DNA of 64,000 nt from Branchipolynoe longqiensis (taxonomy: Eukaryota; Annelida; Polychaeta; Phyllodocida; Polynoidae): positions 138,976,415 through 139,040,414 of the forward strand of contig CM059187.1 in assembly GCA_030323885.1 (NCBI GenBank), read 5' to 3'. Below the pieces are notes generated by a model that saw nothing but the letters and a program-made list of their open reading frames with translations, made no database searches and was not told the DNA's origin. This document shows positions 46,717 to 58,063 of this stretch, one piece after another (position 1 is the stretch's first letter; every line of letters starts with the position of its first letter). The position numbers and the translations under genes are program-made.

Positions 46717-47286
46717 CTGGGTCCGTATTTCAAGGCTTTTCAACAAGCTGTTTTTGATAGGAATTCAAGACTTATTTTTATTTGGATTTCAGGGTAAAAA
46801 AACAACGATGGCAAATGGCGATTTCGGACTAATTCATAAGATCAGTGAGGACAACTTACCGTATATGTCACAATAGACGCGCACTGCGCGAGTGCAGACA
46901 CATGGATGCGCGTCTATTCAAAGTTAAAGAATTTCATGGATTTGTTGTGCCTCTGAATTGTCTTATTTTATGTGATTTCAGTCTGAATATGATCGTACAT
47001 TTTTATTTGTTTTTGTTGTGCCTCTGAAATAAAGTGGGATTGCCTTATTTTATGTGCATTCAGTCTCAATATGATCGTAAATTTGTGCGTGCTTTCAATA
47101 TTGAAATGGAGGGTGTGCTTCTATTGGGTAGCGTGCTTCTATTGTGACATATACAGTACTGGAATTGAAGGCTTTTCAAGACTAATTACACAAAATAGGT
47201 TTAAATTGAAGGCTTTTCAAGGCCTCGAAATGGGGCAAATGAGGTTCAAGACTTGTCAAGACTTTCCAGGCCCTGTACGGACCCTG
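46717..47286. mobile_element. M-alpha element interrupted by a TA element
   Basis: CTGGGTCCGTATTTC at the left, CCCTGTACGGACCCTG at the right; CCATTG on both flanks (46711-46716, 47287-47292). Confidence 0.85.
46857..47158. mobile_element. Mariner/pogo-like MITE, TA borders
   Basis: TACCGTATATGTCACAATAG at the left and CTATTGTGACATATACAGTA at the right. The interior has CTTATTTTATGTG and CAATATGATCGT blocks twice. Sits inside M-alpha. Confidence 0.8.
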
Positions 47287-47292
47287 CCATTG

Positions 47293-47907
47293 TTCATTTC
47301 GTGGCTCGAGTTATCGCCCATGCTACTTCCAGGGCGCACACAAAAAGCAGCTGACTGATGCGCTACTGGGACCCAAGCCGCCTCTAACGCTCCATCACTA
47401 ATGTCTAAGTCTCCATCACTAATGGCGTGTCATTTTATATCTCCTCCAACAGTAGGCGCTGCTGCTAAGCTATTCTTTTCACACCACCATGCACAAGTCT
47501 CTATTTAAATAAACACACTAGCAGCTTTCCGTCTATAGCAATGCTTTCTTTACAACGCCAGTGGCATTGGCACCTTCCGACTTCAGGGACTCGAGATGTC
47601 AAAAGTGCTCTTCCTTTTCTAGTGACATTTACAAAAAGGCTGATTGGTCCACTGCATTAAACATTCGCCAATCTTACATGTGATGCATAAGCATTATACA
47701 AGTATAATTAATCGGAAGCTTTCACTCCTTATTATTATCCTAACTCATCTACTGTACTGCTCTTACTATTAATTGTTCATCGACTATGCAGCCAGGCCAA
47801 TTGTGGGGGCCCACATCAGCAAACACGGTAACTTGTCTGGCCACACTCAGTCACTCTGCCCGCGATTTAATTTTGTGTAGGCTAGAGGTGGTTACCTCTA
47901 GTAAGAG

Positions 47908-47910
<3 letters not shown>
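47293..47910. other. Unassigned
   Basis: CCATCACTAATG occurs twice near 47390-47425; nothing else. Confidence 0.4.

Positions 47911-47971
<61 letters not shown>
47911..47971. repeat. (AT)n microsatellite
   Basis: Thirty uninterrupted AT steps. Confidence 0.97.
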
Positions 47972-47972
<1 letters not shown>

Positions 47973-48430
47973 TCAACCCACTCTTATTGGTGTTACTTTA
48001 TTCATATGCAGAATTAATTCCGTGTAGGTGATGCTAGCGCAGATAATCTGTAATTATTGTTGGATGTTAATTAATGTAAACACAACTAACCTAACAAGAG
48101 ATAGATTGAAGCAAAGGTAAACTAGATAAATAATTGGGGATTAAAGCACAATAAAAACTACTTGGATTGTTGTTATATGTGTAGTAAAGTGTATTACACT
48201 TGATGTGCTAAGATGGGTTTTAGCATGTGTAGGTCTCTGTTTCAACGGACTTAATGGTGGTAGTAGTCGGTGTTATGTTAGTACAACGGGACACCGGAAG
48301 CTCCGTATCAGAGTCTCACTGCCATTAATGCGTTCGGAATTGAGAAACGGGACGTACTGCGCCGACTTAGCACTCGTCATCCCAGCCCCGCCCAGCCCCG
48401 CCCCGCCCCGCCCGCCCCGCCCCCCTTTCA
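47972..48430. other. Unassigned with CCCCGCC run
   Basis: 48378-48425 is a run of CCCGCC/CCCAGCC words that look like Sp1 boxes. The same kind of run continues at 48758-48808 on the other side of an S1 copy, so it is one GC repeat split by the insertion rather than a promoter. Confidence 0.55.
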
Positions 48431-48757
48431 GGTTGGTTGGTTTTATGTCCCAGCAACATCTAAGGTAATATCAGGACGGGTACCGACTTCTGACAGTTCG
48501 CACTTATGGCGACGTTATAGTGCTGCCCCACTCGGACAGCAGGCTGCTAGCACCAGCACCAGCAGCGATATCCCACTCACTCACATTATCCTGGCACTGA
48601 GCTAAATAGTTCTAGCCCTATCCTATTAATGCCGAGCGCCAGGCTAGGAAGCGAGAAGTATAAATTTGATGAGTCTTTGGTTTGACTCGACTGGGAACCG
48701 AACTCTCGATCTCCCGCACGCAAGGCCTGCGCTCTACCGAATCGGCCGACCCGGCCC
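48431..48757 (-). mobile_element. SINE S1, H2, inserted in a CCCGC repeat
   Basis: Tail GGTTGGTTGGTTTTATG to head TCGGCCGACCCGG; complete. Confidence 0.83.
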
Positions 48758-48887
48758 GCACCGTCCAGCCGGGCCCAGCCCGGCCCGGCCCGGCCCCGCC
48801 CCGCCCCTCTGAGAGCAGTGATCCCTCGGTACCGGACGAATAATCCAGATAAGCAGTCGTGACCGCTCCGATAAGCCTGCCCTTCAC

Positions 48888-49300
48888 TAGAGACAAGATT
48901 CACCCCGTACTGCTGCAGTAGGGGTGCAAACCAACCCTATGTAAAAGCTGTCGAAAAAACGGGTCAATGAATTGAGAGCCTAATTTCACAATCTAAGAAG
49001 CAACATTTATTCTTTACATATGTCTTTCTTATTGATAGCCCGCTACCTTTGAGTTGAAAAAATATAATATAATATCTATTTTAATGCAATTTAAAAGTGA
49101 AATCGACGGCGTTCTGTGGCCACCATCTTGTCTTTTTGCATTCTCTCCCATTTCACCAACTCTGTGCCTATATGGGTAGCCATTTGATACTGGAGCCACA
49201 GTTTCTCGGACATGTTCCATACTAAAGCTATTTTCGCCCTTATTTAGACTACGATGTCATTCACCTGTGTACTACAAGTACCGGGTGAATCTTTTATCTA
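48888..49300. mobile_element. Mutator-like MITE, 9-bp TSD
   Basis: TAGAGACAAGATTCACCCCG to GGGTGAATCTTTTATCTA, flanked exactly by GCCCTTCAC (48879-48887 and 49301-49309). Inverse orientation to the 24958 copy. Confidence 0.87.
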
Positions 49301-49457
49301 GCCCTTCACGTGATTGAAAGAAGTGTCAAATATCGGCATTAGGACCAGGGACCGTCCGCTGGCACCCACACAGCAGGGCCTGCCTACTGGTCCTGACACC
49401 TGACATTGATGAGGCTTCTCAACCGTTAAATAACTTTAAAAGAACAAATGTTTTCTG

Positions 49458-49786
49458 GTTGGTTGGTTGTTGGAGTTTTACGTCCTGGCAACATCTCAGG
49501 TCATATCAGGATGGAAACCGACCTGTGACAGTGCACACTAATGGCAACTTTATAATGCTGCCCCACAGGGAAATCAGGCCACTGGCACCCTCACCCGGTA
49601 TCCCACTCAGTCACATTATCCTGACACCGAGCTAACTAGTCCTTGCCCTAGCGTATTAATGTAATGCTGAGCGCCAAGCTAGGAAGCGACAAGTATCAAT
49701 TTGATAAGTCATTGGTTTGACTCGACCGAGAATCTCGCATGGGAGGCCTGCGCTCTACTGATTGGGCCACTGCGTCCGGTGTTAAA
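49458..49786 (-). mobile_element. SINE S1, H2
   Basis: Complete from GGTTGGTTGGTTGTTGGAG to ACTGCGTCCGG. Confidence 0.84.
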
Positions 49787-49794
49787 TTAAGTAC

Positions 49795-50180
49795 CTTTGT
49801 TCATTACATATGAGTTCAGTGGGCCATATCAAATTCGTGCTTCTTTCAAAACATATAAATACTAAAATACCATGTTAATTAAAGTTGTATTTATTACAAA
49901 TGAATGCAGTGCGCTGCATCTAATTTGTTTATACCACTTTCTTTAGCAACATTTAAAATTAAATAGGGTGTTTCTCTATTACAGATGAGTGCATGACCTG
50001 GATCCGGTTCTTACTCTTTTTTTTCAAAGATGTTTTTTTAAACAAGGTCAAATTAAATAGCTTCCTCTATTACAAATGAGTGCAATGGCCCAGATCAAAT
50101 TCTCCTTTCTTATTTATTAAAAAAAATCTTCATTTAAAGCAACGCTAAATTAAATAGCTTTATTTATTTCAGCTGAATAT
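49795..50180. repeat. Degenerate tandem repeat, about 93 bp
   Basis: ATTACAAATGAGTGCA-type starts at about 49803, 49893, 49979 and 50075, each followed by a T-rich stretch and TTAAATAG. Confidence 0.6.
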
Positions 50181-50440
50181 AACAAGTAAAGGTACACATA
50201 CGTAAGCTTGGGTGAGGAGGTTACTCGCACCTGCTGGCCTACATGAGCCAACGGTACGATGCTCCGCCGGGAATGGCACGCGGGTTCGAATCCTCGCAAG
50301 TGGTATCCCATTAACATAGTATTAACGTCATTGTCTGCATAGTGCTGGCTGAGATAGTGCCACTATAGCTAGTTCGGCAGTAAGAAGGGGTGGATGTGGG
50401 TGAATGTGGGGCGGTTCACTGTGTGTCTAGTGTCTATTGT
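50181..50440. other. Unassigned with a tRNA-like box B
   Basis: CGCGGGTTCGAATCCTCGC at 50280-50298 resembles a tRNA T-arm, but no full cloverleaf is evident. Confidence 0.35.
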
Positions 50441-50445
50441 GCCGA

Positions 50446-50994
50446 GCGGGAGGGGGGGGGGGGGGGGGAGTACTTGAGTACTGACTACACCACACATATC
50501 GGCTTGGAGCATTCCTACATTATTTAGTGAACACAAAGGGGAGACATCCACAGGATACAGATCACTGTGTCTCAAGCTGGGCGGGACGGGAGGTAGGGGA
50601 AGGGGAGAAGGGAGGGAGGGATGGAGGGAGAGAGGGAGGGAGGGAGGAGGGAGAGAGAGAGGGAGAGAGGGAGAGGGAGAGAGAGAGAGCGAGAGACTGA
50701 GAGAGGGAGAGAGGGGGGAGGGAGGGAGAGAGGGAGAGAGGGAGAGAGGGAGAGAGAGGGGGGAGGGGGGAGAGAGGGAGGGAGGGAGGGAGGGGGGAGG
50801 GGGGAGGGGGGAGGGGGGAGGGGGGGGAGGGGGGAGGGGGAGGGGGGAGGGAGGGAGGGAGGGAGGGAGGGGGAGGGAGGTAGGGAAGGGGGGCTGTAGG
50901 GATGGAAGGAAGGATGGATGGATGGATGGATGGAGGGATGGAGGGAGGGAGGGAGGGAGGGGAGGGAGGGGGAGGGAGGGAGGGAGGGAGGGGG

Positions 50995-51060
<66 letters not shown>

Positions 51061-51080
51061 TGGCAGGCAGGCAGGCAGGG
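50446..51080. repeat. Polypurine tract: G run, (GGGA)n, (GATG)n, (GGCA)n
   Basis: G run at 50452-50469, GAGG/GGGA words at 50580-50990, GATG run at 50912-50935, then GGCA run at 50998-51078. Abuts an S1 head. Confidence 0.96.
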
Positions 51081-51368
51081 AGGGACCAGACGGGATGGCC
51101 GAATGAGTTGAGTGTCTGTCTCCCGTTTTGGCAGATCGTGGGTTCGAACCAGGGTCGAGTCAAACCAATGACGTAACAATTTTTATACTTGTCACTTCCT
51201 AGCTCGGCACTCAACATTATTAGGACAGGGCAAGGACTGGTTGGTTCAGTGTCAGGAGTGGGACATCAGGTCATGGTGCTGGCAGCCTGGCCTCCCAGTG
51301 GGGCAGCACTATAAAGTCACCATGAGTGTGCTTTGTCAAGTCGGTACACATCCTGATATGACCATAGA

Positions 51369-51720
51369 TGTGGGGAAAGGGATGTAGCTCAGGCGGCAGC
51401 GTGTCCACCTATGAAGGTGTCGGTCATCCTATCAATCCTGCTCAGTGGACCCATTTGCAGTTTGGTCTACTTTCCGTTCCAACCGGTGGTCCACAACTTG
51501 TTCATCAAAGGATGTGGTATGTGCTGTCCGGTCTTGGGGAAAGTGTATATAAAAGACCCCTTGCTGCTTATGGGAAAGAGTAGCCTATGAGGTGGCAGCG
51601 GGTTTCTTCTGAAGAAATATGTCAGAATGACCATATGTTTGACGTCCAATAGCCAATGATATGAAAATCAATGTGCTCTAGAGGTATTGTTAAATAAAAC
51701 AAGCTTCGCTTTTTATTACC
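51369..51720 (+). mobile_element. SINE S2, full length
   Basis: Head GGGATGTAGCTCAGGCGGC (box A), S2 body with GTGGTATGTGCTGTCC and GTATATAAAAGACCCC, tail GTTAAATAAAACAAGC. The target copy ACC(A/T)TAGATG is on the left, and the right copy is split by the next element. Confidence 0.87.
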
Positions 51721-51723
51721 TTA

Positions 51724-52392
51724 TACCCCTGTCACACTACGACGTAACGAGCAAACGTAAGCCTGACGTGATCACGTTTCGTCATTATGTTGACGTACGT
51801 TGGGTTACGTTGTGATGACGTCAGAATGACTTTAGACTGACGTCGAGCTACGTCACGTTACGTCGTGTTACGTCGGCACGCTTCAAAGTTTTGAACCTGT
51901 TCAAAACTTTCGACGTAACTCGAACGTAAGGGTTTACGTTCACCATACGTTCTGTACACGTTCAGCGAACGTCAATGACGTTAAACGGACATTAGTCAAA
52001 CGCTGCTCACTACGTTCAACTACGTTCCACTACGTTGACCCACATTAAACCCGGTGGAAATGTCCACGCGGCGTAATGGGAACGTCAGGAGAACGTCAGG
52101 ATAACGTACGTTCAATGTACGTTCAACGTTTCGCCACCGTGTCATGACGTATGTAACGTCATGTAACATTCTTCTGCCGATGGAATAACGTTCATAACAT
52201 TCCCTGAGCGTAATTACATTGTCCTCTCTCGTTGAATGACGCTATCACTATGCTTTACCGCCGTTACTCTCTCGTCCACTACGCTGCATCCACGTTCAAC
52301 TTGTGCCCAAATTTGCATACTACTCCGAGAAGTTTGACGTTTTTCACATTCTCCCTACGTTGACGTCGTTACGTCGTAGTGTGTCAGGGCCT
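51724..52392. mobile_element. ACGT-rich MITE, Harbinger-like, TTA TSD
   Basis: TACCCCTGTCACACTACGAC at the left; the inverse ends GTAGTGTGTCAGGGCCT at the right; TTA on each side (51721-51723, 52393-52395). TIR about 26 bp. The 669-bp interior is saturated with ACGT, AACGT and TACGT words in both orientations and has no ORF. Confidence 0.82.
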
Positions 52393-52436
52393 TTAGATGT
52401 TGCCAGGACGTAAAACTCGAACAACCAACCAACATC

Positions 52437-52783
52437 TACACTGGTCCCGTAGACCTAAGGGACACCGAGCAGGGAATGACACTAAATCTATGCTGCACGA
52501 CAGGAGACACGGCACTCAGGATAAACCGGACTTAATGTGTGCGACGCCCACAAGTACCCGGATTGGGCGTGACCTCTGATTGAAAGGATGACATGGTGTA
52601 CTTTGTTGTAGTCTAATGCCTGCCACGTACTCACAGCCCCAGAAGGGCACGGATACATCATCATGTAGTGGCAATATTAAAAGCAACTTGATGGAAGATA
52701 AATAGTTAACAGTTCATTATAAAACAAAAGGATAATATATATATGGACATATTTATAAATTACAAAAAAATGATTAAATTCCA
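52437..52783. other. Unassigned
   Basis: Nothing recognised. Confidence 0.4.
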
Positions 52784-53118
52784 TTAAAGTTGCACAGTCT
52801 GACAAAATTTTGGATAACATTTTCGAAACCAAAACAAGTACCCAGACTTGATCCTACATATCTAACTTAGATACTGATGCACACATTAAGCATTTGTTGT
52901 CGCATAAAAGGGAATGGTGGACCAATTTAATATAACCTTTTACTGCAGAAGACTATGGTGTCGGAGTTTTGGCGTGCTTGCTAATAGTAATTTTACATGT
53001 TTACACTTCAAATATTTCAAATGTTAGCCATTTAGAAAGGTAGATTATAGCATTCAGTTTAATAAATGTATCTCAGAAAAATGACAGAAACTCAAAACTA
53101 TCGGACTATGCAACTTCA
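52784..53118. mobile_element. TTAA element
   Basis: TTAAAGTTGCACAGTCTGAC to ATCGGACTATGCAACTTC; the right TTAA is mutated. AAATTCCATTAA is present on both flanks, longer than the usual 4 bp. Confidence 0.8.
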
Positions 53119-53480
53119 AATTCCATTAAAATCATTCTGCATCTGTGCAGTAGATTGAATAGTTGCTCCATTTAAAAAAAGGTTATGTGTACATTATGCA
53201 CTTTATCGTACTGATATTTTTAGCGGGTTTCTACGGGAGGTTTTTTTGGCTTTATTTTCCCCCCACCAAGCTGGATTTAGGGGTGAGGGATTATATATTA
53301 TATATACTAGTGAGTGTTATATACTATATCAACTCTGACACGTGGGAGAACTCTAAACTTCCAGATTGAGGTTTGCTCATACAGAGGCATTGACAGAAAT
53401 CCAATTTAACCACGGCGGTGTGCCAGCCTCCTACGGAATGTGCTAATGTTAGTCAGTTCAATTCGGGAATTATTTAGGCA
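53119..53480. other. Unassigned
   Basis: AT-rich; nothing recognised. Confidence 0.4.
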
Positions 53481-54404
53481 TTAAAGTTACATAGTCCGAT
53501 GGTTTTGAGTTTTTGTCATTTCTCTGAAATAAATATATTAAATTGATTGCTATAATCCATCTTTCTTTTTGTTTGATGTACTGTTTATTTTAAATTGCTA
53601 AGTTTTGGGATATTTGAAGTGCAAACATGTCAAATCAGTTTTGGCAAGCACATCACAACTCTGACACCATAGTGTAAAATATTCCGATAAAACGCAATGG
53701 TGGGGAATGTGAAATGGTCTATAAAGGAGTACAAATGGTCTATTAATGTAAATGATGTATAGGGCCATGAATGTATTTATGTAGTTGCTGGTGACTCTTT
53801 ACTTGTAGTCAATAGTCATTGTGTATTAGATAGATAGTGTGGAATGGGCACTGCTGTTAGTGTGTAAGGAGCTCAAGAGCTCTACTCACTACCCCCTCCC
53901 CCCAACTGTTAGTCACAGATCACCACACACACACACAGCAGGCAGGGGCAGGCCAAGCAGCCACACTGCATGGTGGTGGTGGGTAGATCACAGTAGCCAT
54001 GGTGATACAAGAATGCTTACTGTTCATTGGTGGAACTAGAAATGCTTGTTGCTGATTGGAGATAATGGTCAGGTGGTACGCGATATCAGATCCATGTACC
54101 ACAATATAATAATAAACCTGAGGGTGCAAGCTCTCACTCTACTTTCACTCTTTATACTCTTCCTCTCTCTCCTTGCCTGTATTGATTTCACATACCCTGC
54201 CTACACAAACTACAGCTGCCAGCCGACGACTTTACAATAGGATTTAGCAGTAACAGGTTCAATTAAATTGCCTTGGTATTCCCTTCTATGTGGCAAGAAT
54301 TGCTTAATAAGTGCATCAGTATCTAAGTAAGATATGTAGAATCAAATCTAAATAATTGTTTTGGCTTTGAAAATGTTATGCTTCATCGGACTATGCAGCT
54401 TTAA
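53481..54404. mobile_element. TTAA element, inverse orientation, interrupted
   Basis: TTAAAGTTACATAGTCCGAT at the left and CATCGGACTATGCAGC then TTTAA at the right. Element-like sequence covers 53481-53668 and 54245-54404; the middle is an unknown insert with a CA run at 53920. Confidence 0.8.
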
Positions 54405-54727
54405 GCAAATGGGAGTGATGGGAGTTGCGGTGTTGGAGAGAGAGAAAGCCCTTAGAACTACAGTTTTACAGGCTCAATGGGATTGTGCCCCACACCCTAA
54501 AGGCACTGAAAGGCGAGTGACAGTGACACATGTGGCGGTACAGGCGGACTGCTCGATGACCACACCAGCCGACGCTTCACTGACTCCCGGCGTGTCCAGG
54601 CTCCTGGATCACGCAGTGCTGCCATTTTGAAAAGTATTGGTTGGCGCCATTATGGACAAAATCAACAGCATTTTGAGTAGAATTGACAAAATCTTCCACT
54701 TCGCTCTTCTTCGTGAACTAAAAGCAG
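54405..54727. other. Unassigned
   Basis: Nothing recognised. Confidence 0.4.
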
Positions 54728-55045
54728 TGTTGGTTGTTGGAGTTTTACATCCTGGCAACATCTAGGTTCATATCAGGACAGGTATGGATGTGTGACAGTG
54801 CACTCTCATGGCGCCTTTATAGGGCTGCCCCACTGGTAGACCAGGCCACCAGCACCATGACCTGATATCCCACTCAAGTCATATTATCCTGACACTGAGC
54901 CAACCAGCCCTTGAACTATCCTATTAATGCCAAGCGCCATGCTAGGAAGCGACAAGTATCAATTTCACAAGTCATTGGGTTTCAAACTCCCAATCTCCAG
55001 CACGCGAGGCCCTTCACTCTACCGATTCGGCCACTGCGGCTGGTA
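54728..55045 (-). mobile_element. SINE S1, H2
   Basis: A small deletion at the box-B side (CATTGGGTTTCAAACTCCC); head ends CCACTGCGGCTGG. Confidence 0.82.
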
Positions 55046-55287
55046 CGAGGTGAAGGTCACTCATTCATTGGTAGGTGCCTGTCTGCTGACCACAGACTGT
55101 CCTAGTGTCAATGGGCATCAGTGTGACCGTGTGCAGTGTGACAGCGGGACACACTGCAGTGTGGTGGTGTCCTGCTGAGTACTGGCGCCTAATGTAGCTG
55201 ACCCCAGCAGGTGCCCTTTTCACATAGCGTGAATGACTGGTCACCAGCCGGCAGGTAACAGCAGGGGCTACATGGAAACAGAGACGG

Positions 55288-55633
55288 TTGGTTCGTTGGT
55301 TGGTTGTTGGAGTTTTACGTCCTGGCAATATCTAAGGTCATATCTAATCAGGATGGGTACCGACTTGTGACAGTGCATACACATGGTGACTTTATAGTGC
55401 TGCCCCAATGGGAGACCACGCCACTGGCACCATGACCTGATATCCCACTCAGACACATTATCATGACACTGAGCCAACCAGTCCTTGCTGTATCCTAATA
55501 ATGCCAAGCATCTGGCTATGAAGCGACAAGTATCAATTTCGTAAGTCACTGGTTTGACTCGACCGGGAATTGAACTTCCCAACCTTCTGCATGGGAGGAC
55601 TGCGTCCCACCGATTCGGCCACCGCGTCTGGTG
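55288..55633 (-). mobile_element. SINE S1, H2
   Basis: Complete; 240 bp from the preceding copy, same orientation. Confidence 0.84.
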
Positions 55634-56464
55634 GGAAACAAGAGATGAAAGACATGCGCTCCAACACACAAACACAAGGTTATGAGGATCTACCTGGTCT
55701 GCGGGAACAAATCAGGGAACCACGTTATGCAACGTCTGCACACGACAATAGGCTGTAATGATCGTCAGTGAGACAAATATATCATAGGGCGAGAAACACA
55801 TTATTTTCTTCGTTTTTATTGTTGTGGGGTATATATTTTCAAAACCTAAGGATTACTTTTAATTCTACTTCCTGGCCATGGTTGACTGACCAATTCCTCC
55901 CCCCCCCCATCTTTCTTGGTGATGGTGTATTTATGCTGTCCATAACGGTTAAGTTAGACAGTAATAGTCTCATGGTAGACAGTAATAGTCTCATGGTTCC
56001 CCAGTAGACACCAGTAGACAGTAATAGTCTCATGGTTCCCCTTGTCTTATGACTTCCAGTTGTGTAGCTATCTACTGCATGTATTTTTTGTCTGTTTGTA
56101 AACCTTCTCCCACATCTCTTTACCCCCTCCGAGCCTGTTAGCTCTACAATTGGTTATTTCTTGGTTATCTATAGTTATTTTCCATAACTGCCTTCACCTT
56201 GTTGTGTTAGTGGTCATTAGTTTTGTCTTAAATTTAAAGTTTACCTCCCGGGTGTATCATGCCTAGCATGTTTACTTTCTAAGATTTTGCTTGAATTATC
56301 AGTATATTTTTATTTATTCAATTTTTCATTCATTACTTAACAATGTTTTCGCGCGCACTGAACTGTTGCTGACGTGCCGTCACCCCAGACGTGTTGGCCA
56401 AACAATTCACATGCCACTACCCCCACGTTTACGGGGCATGCCCAGCGTCTGTCCACAAGGTGAC
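55634..56464. other. Unassigned, small triplicated motif
   Basis: AGACAGTAATAGTCTCATGG occurs three times between 55957 and 56037, itself partly palindromic. Nothing else recognised. Confidence 0.5.
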
Positions 56465-56495
56465 ACCACGTGACATATATATATATATGTCACGT

Positions 56496-56556
<61 letters not shown>
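56465..56556. repeat. 34-bp perfect palindrome followed by (TA)n
   Basis: 56465-56498 is its own reverse complement: ACCACGTGACA, an AT core, TGTCACGTGGT, with a CACGTG on each arm. 56499-56556 is (AT)n. Confidence 0.95.
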
Positions 56557-56559
<3 letters not shown>

Positions 56560-56718
56560 GGCATGTGTCCATCCCCAGCTGGGACGGCAACGCCCCCGTT
56601 TACCGGCAAATCAACGCCCAAAACCGGCAAAAGAGGACATATCAAAGAAACGCACTGCAGCGATCTCTACCCCGTACATTCAATGACACGGCGCGATTAT
56701 ATCAATATATGTGTGGTT

Positions 56719-56880
56719 GATTGGTTAGTTGTTGGAGTTTTATGTCCTGACAACATCTAAGGTCATATCAGTACTGGTACCGACTTGTGACTGCGCATTC
56801 ATGGCCACTTTATAGTGCTGACTCATTTGGAAATTAGGATGCCGGCACCATGACCCATTATCCCGACACTGGGCTTACCA
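56719..56880 (-). mobile_element. SINE S1, tail half
   Basis: Tail and first part of body; ends at GGGCTTACCAG, then a GAGAGG array. Confidence 0.8.
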
Positions 56881-56911
56881 GATTATATGTATGTGTCTGT
56901 CTGCGCGCATG

Positions 56912-57400
56912 CGGGAGCGGGAGCGGGAGAGGGAGAGGGAGAGGGAGGGGGAGAGGGAGGGGGAGAGGGAGAGGGAGAGGGAGACGGAGAGGGAGAGGGA
57001 GAGGGAGAGGGAGAGGGAGAGGGATATGGATAGGACGAGGGATATGGAGAAGGAGAGCGGAGAGGAGAATGAGAGGGAGAGGGAGAAGGAGAGGGGAGAG
57101 GGATAGAGGAATAGAGTGAGGTAGAGAGGTAGAGCGAGGTAGAGAGATAGAGCGAGGTAGAGCAAGGTAGAGCTAGGTAGAGCAAGGTAGGGAGGTAGAG
57201 CATGGTAGAGAGGTAGAGCAAGGTAGAGAGGTAGAGCGAGGTAGAGAGGTAGAGCGATGTAGAGGTAGAGCAAGGTAGAGGTAGAGCAAGGTAGAGAGAA
57301 AGAGCGAAAGAAAGAGCAAAAGAGAGAGCAAGAGCAAAACAAAAAAGAGAGAGAATGTGAGTGTGTGTGTGTGTGTGCGCGTGTGCGTGTGTGTGTGTGC
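56912..57400. repeat. (GAGAGG)n, (GGTAGAGC)n and GT runs
   Basis: 56912-57112 GAGAGG words, 57113-57300 GGTAGAG(C/A)GA words, 57358-57402 GT/GC steps. No coding value. Confidence 0.95.
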
Positions 57401-57721
57401 GCCATGGGAAATGGGTTATAAACAATAACGCTATAGAAGCAGGCTGCTTTGTTTCGTCTCACTCACGGAAAACAGTTATATTAACATCATTTCAAGCTAA
57501 CATAGAATGACAATGGGTGAGATAAATGTACTACGAGAGTTAATTGATCAATAAAAAAAATATTAACTACATTGTCGACAGTATTACAGGTCTTCAAAGA
57601 ACGGCGGCACTTTGTGTGTGTGTGTGGGGGGGGGGGGGCACGCACTGTCTATGTTTCAAGGTACGCGCTGAATCTATCTCATTTACTGTCTCTCCAACGA
57701 CAGGACAACTGCTATGTCAGA

Positions 57722-58063
57722 CACCGGGCGCGGTGGCCGAATCGGTAGAGTGCGGGCCTCGCGTGCGGAAGGTCGAGAGTTCGGTTCCCGGTCGAGTCAA
57801 ACCAATGACTTATAAAATTGATACTTGTTCAAGTTGTTGTGTCCAAGTCTGGCGCTCGGCATTAACAGGATAGGGCAAGGACTGGTTAGCTCAGTCCCAG
57901 GATAATGTGTCTGAGTGGGATATTGGGCCATGGTGCCGGCGACCTGGTTCCCCAGTGGGCCAACACTATAAAGTCACCATGAGTGCACACTGTCACAAGT
58001 CAGTACCCGTCCTGATATGACCATAGATGTTGTCAGGACATAAAACTCCCAACAACCAACCAT
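57722..58063 (+). mobile_element. SINE S1, H2, plus strand
   Basis: Best-preserved H2 head: GGGCGCGGTGGCCGAATCGG (box A) and GAGTTCGGTTCCCGG (box B); tail CATAAAACTCCCAACAACC. Confidence 0.88.

Larger units (their letters stand above)
51082..52436 (+). mobile_element. SINE S1 (H1) split by two later insertions
   Basis: Head and body 51082-51368; the last 40 bp (TAGATGTTGCCAGGACG and CCAACCAACC) resume at 52396. Between them lie S2 and the ACGT-rich element. Reading across the gap restores the S1 order. Confidence 0.88.

Noticed and set aside
57722..57805. Functional tRNA gene
   Set aside because: The box A and B motifs are good, but the acceptor stem is not closed and the sequence runs into the shared S1 body; the same applies to all other SINE heads.
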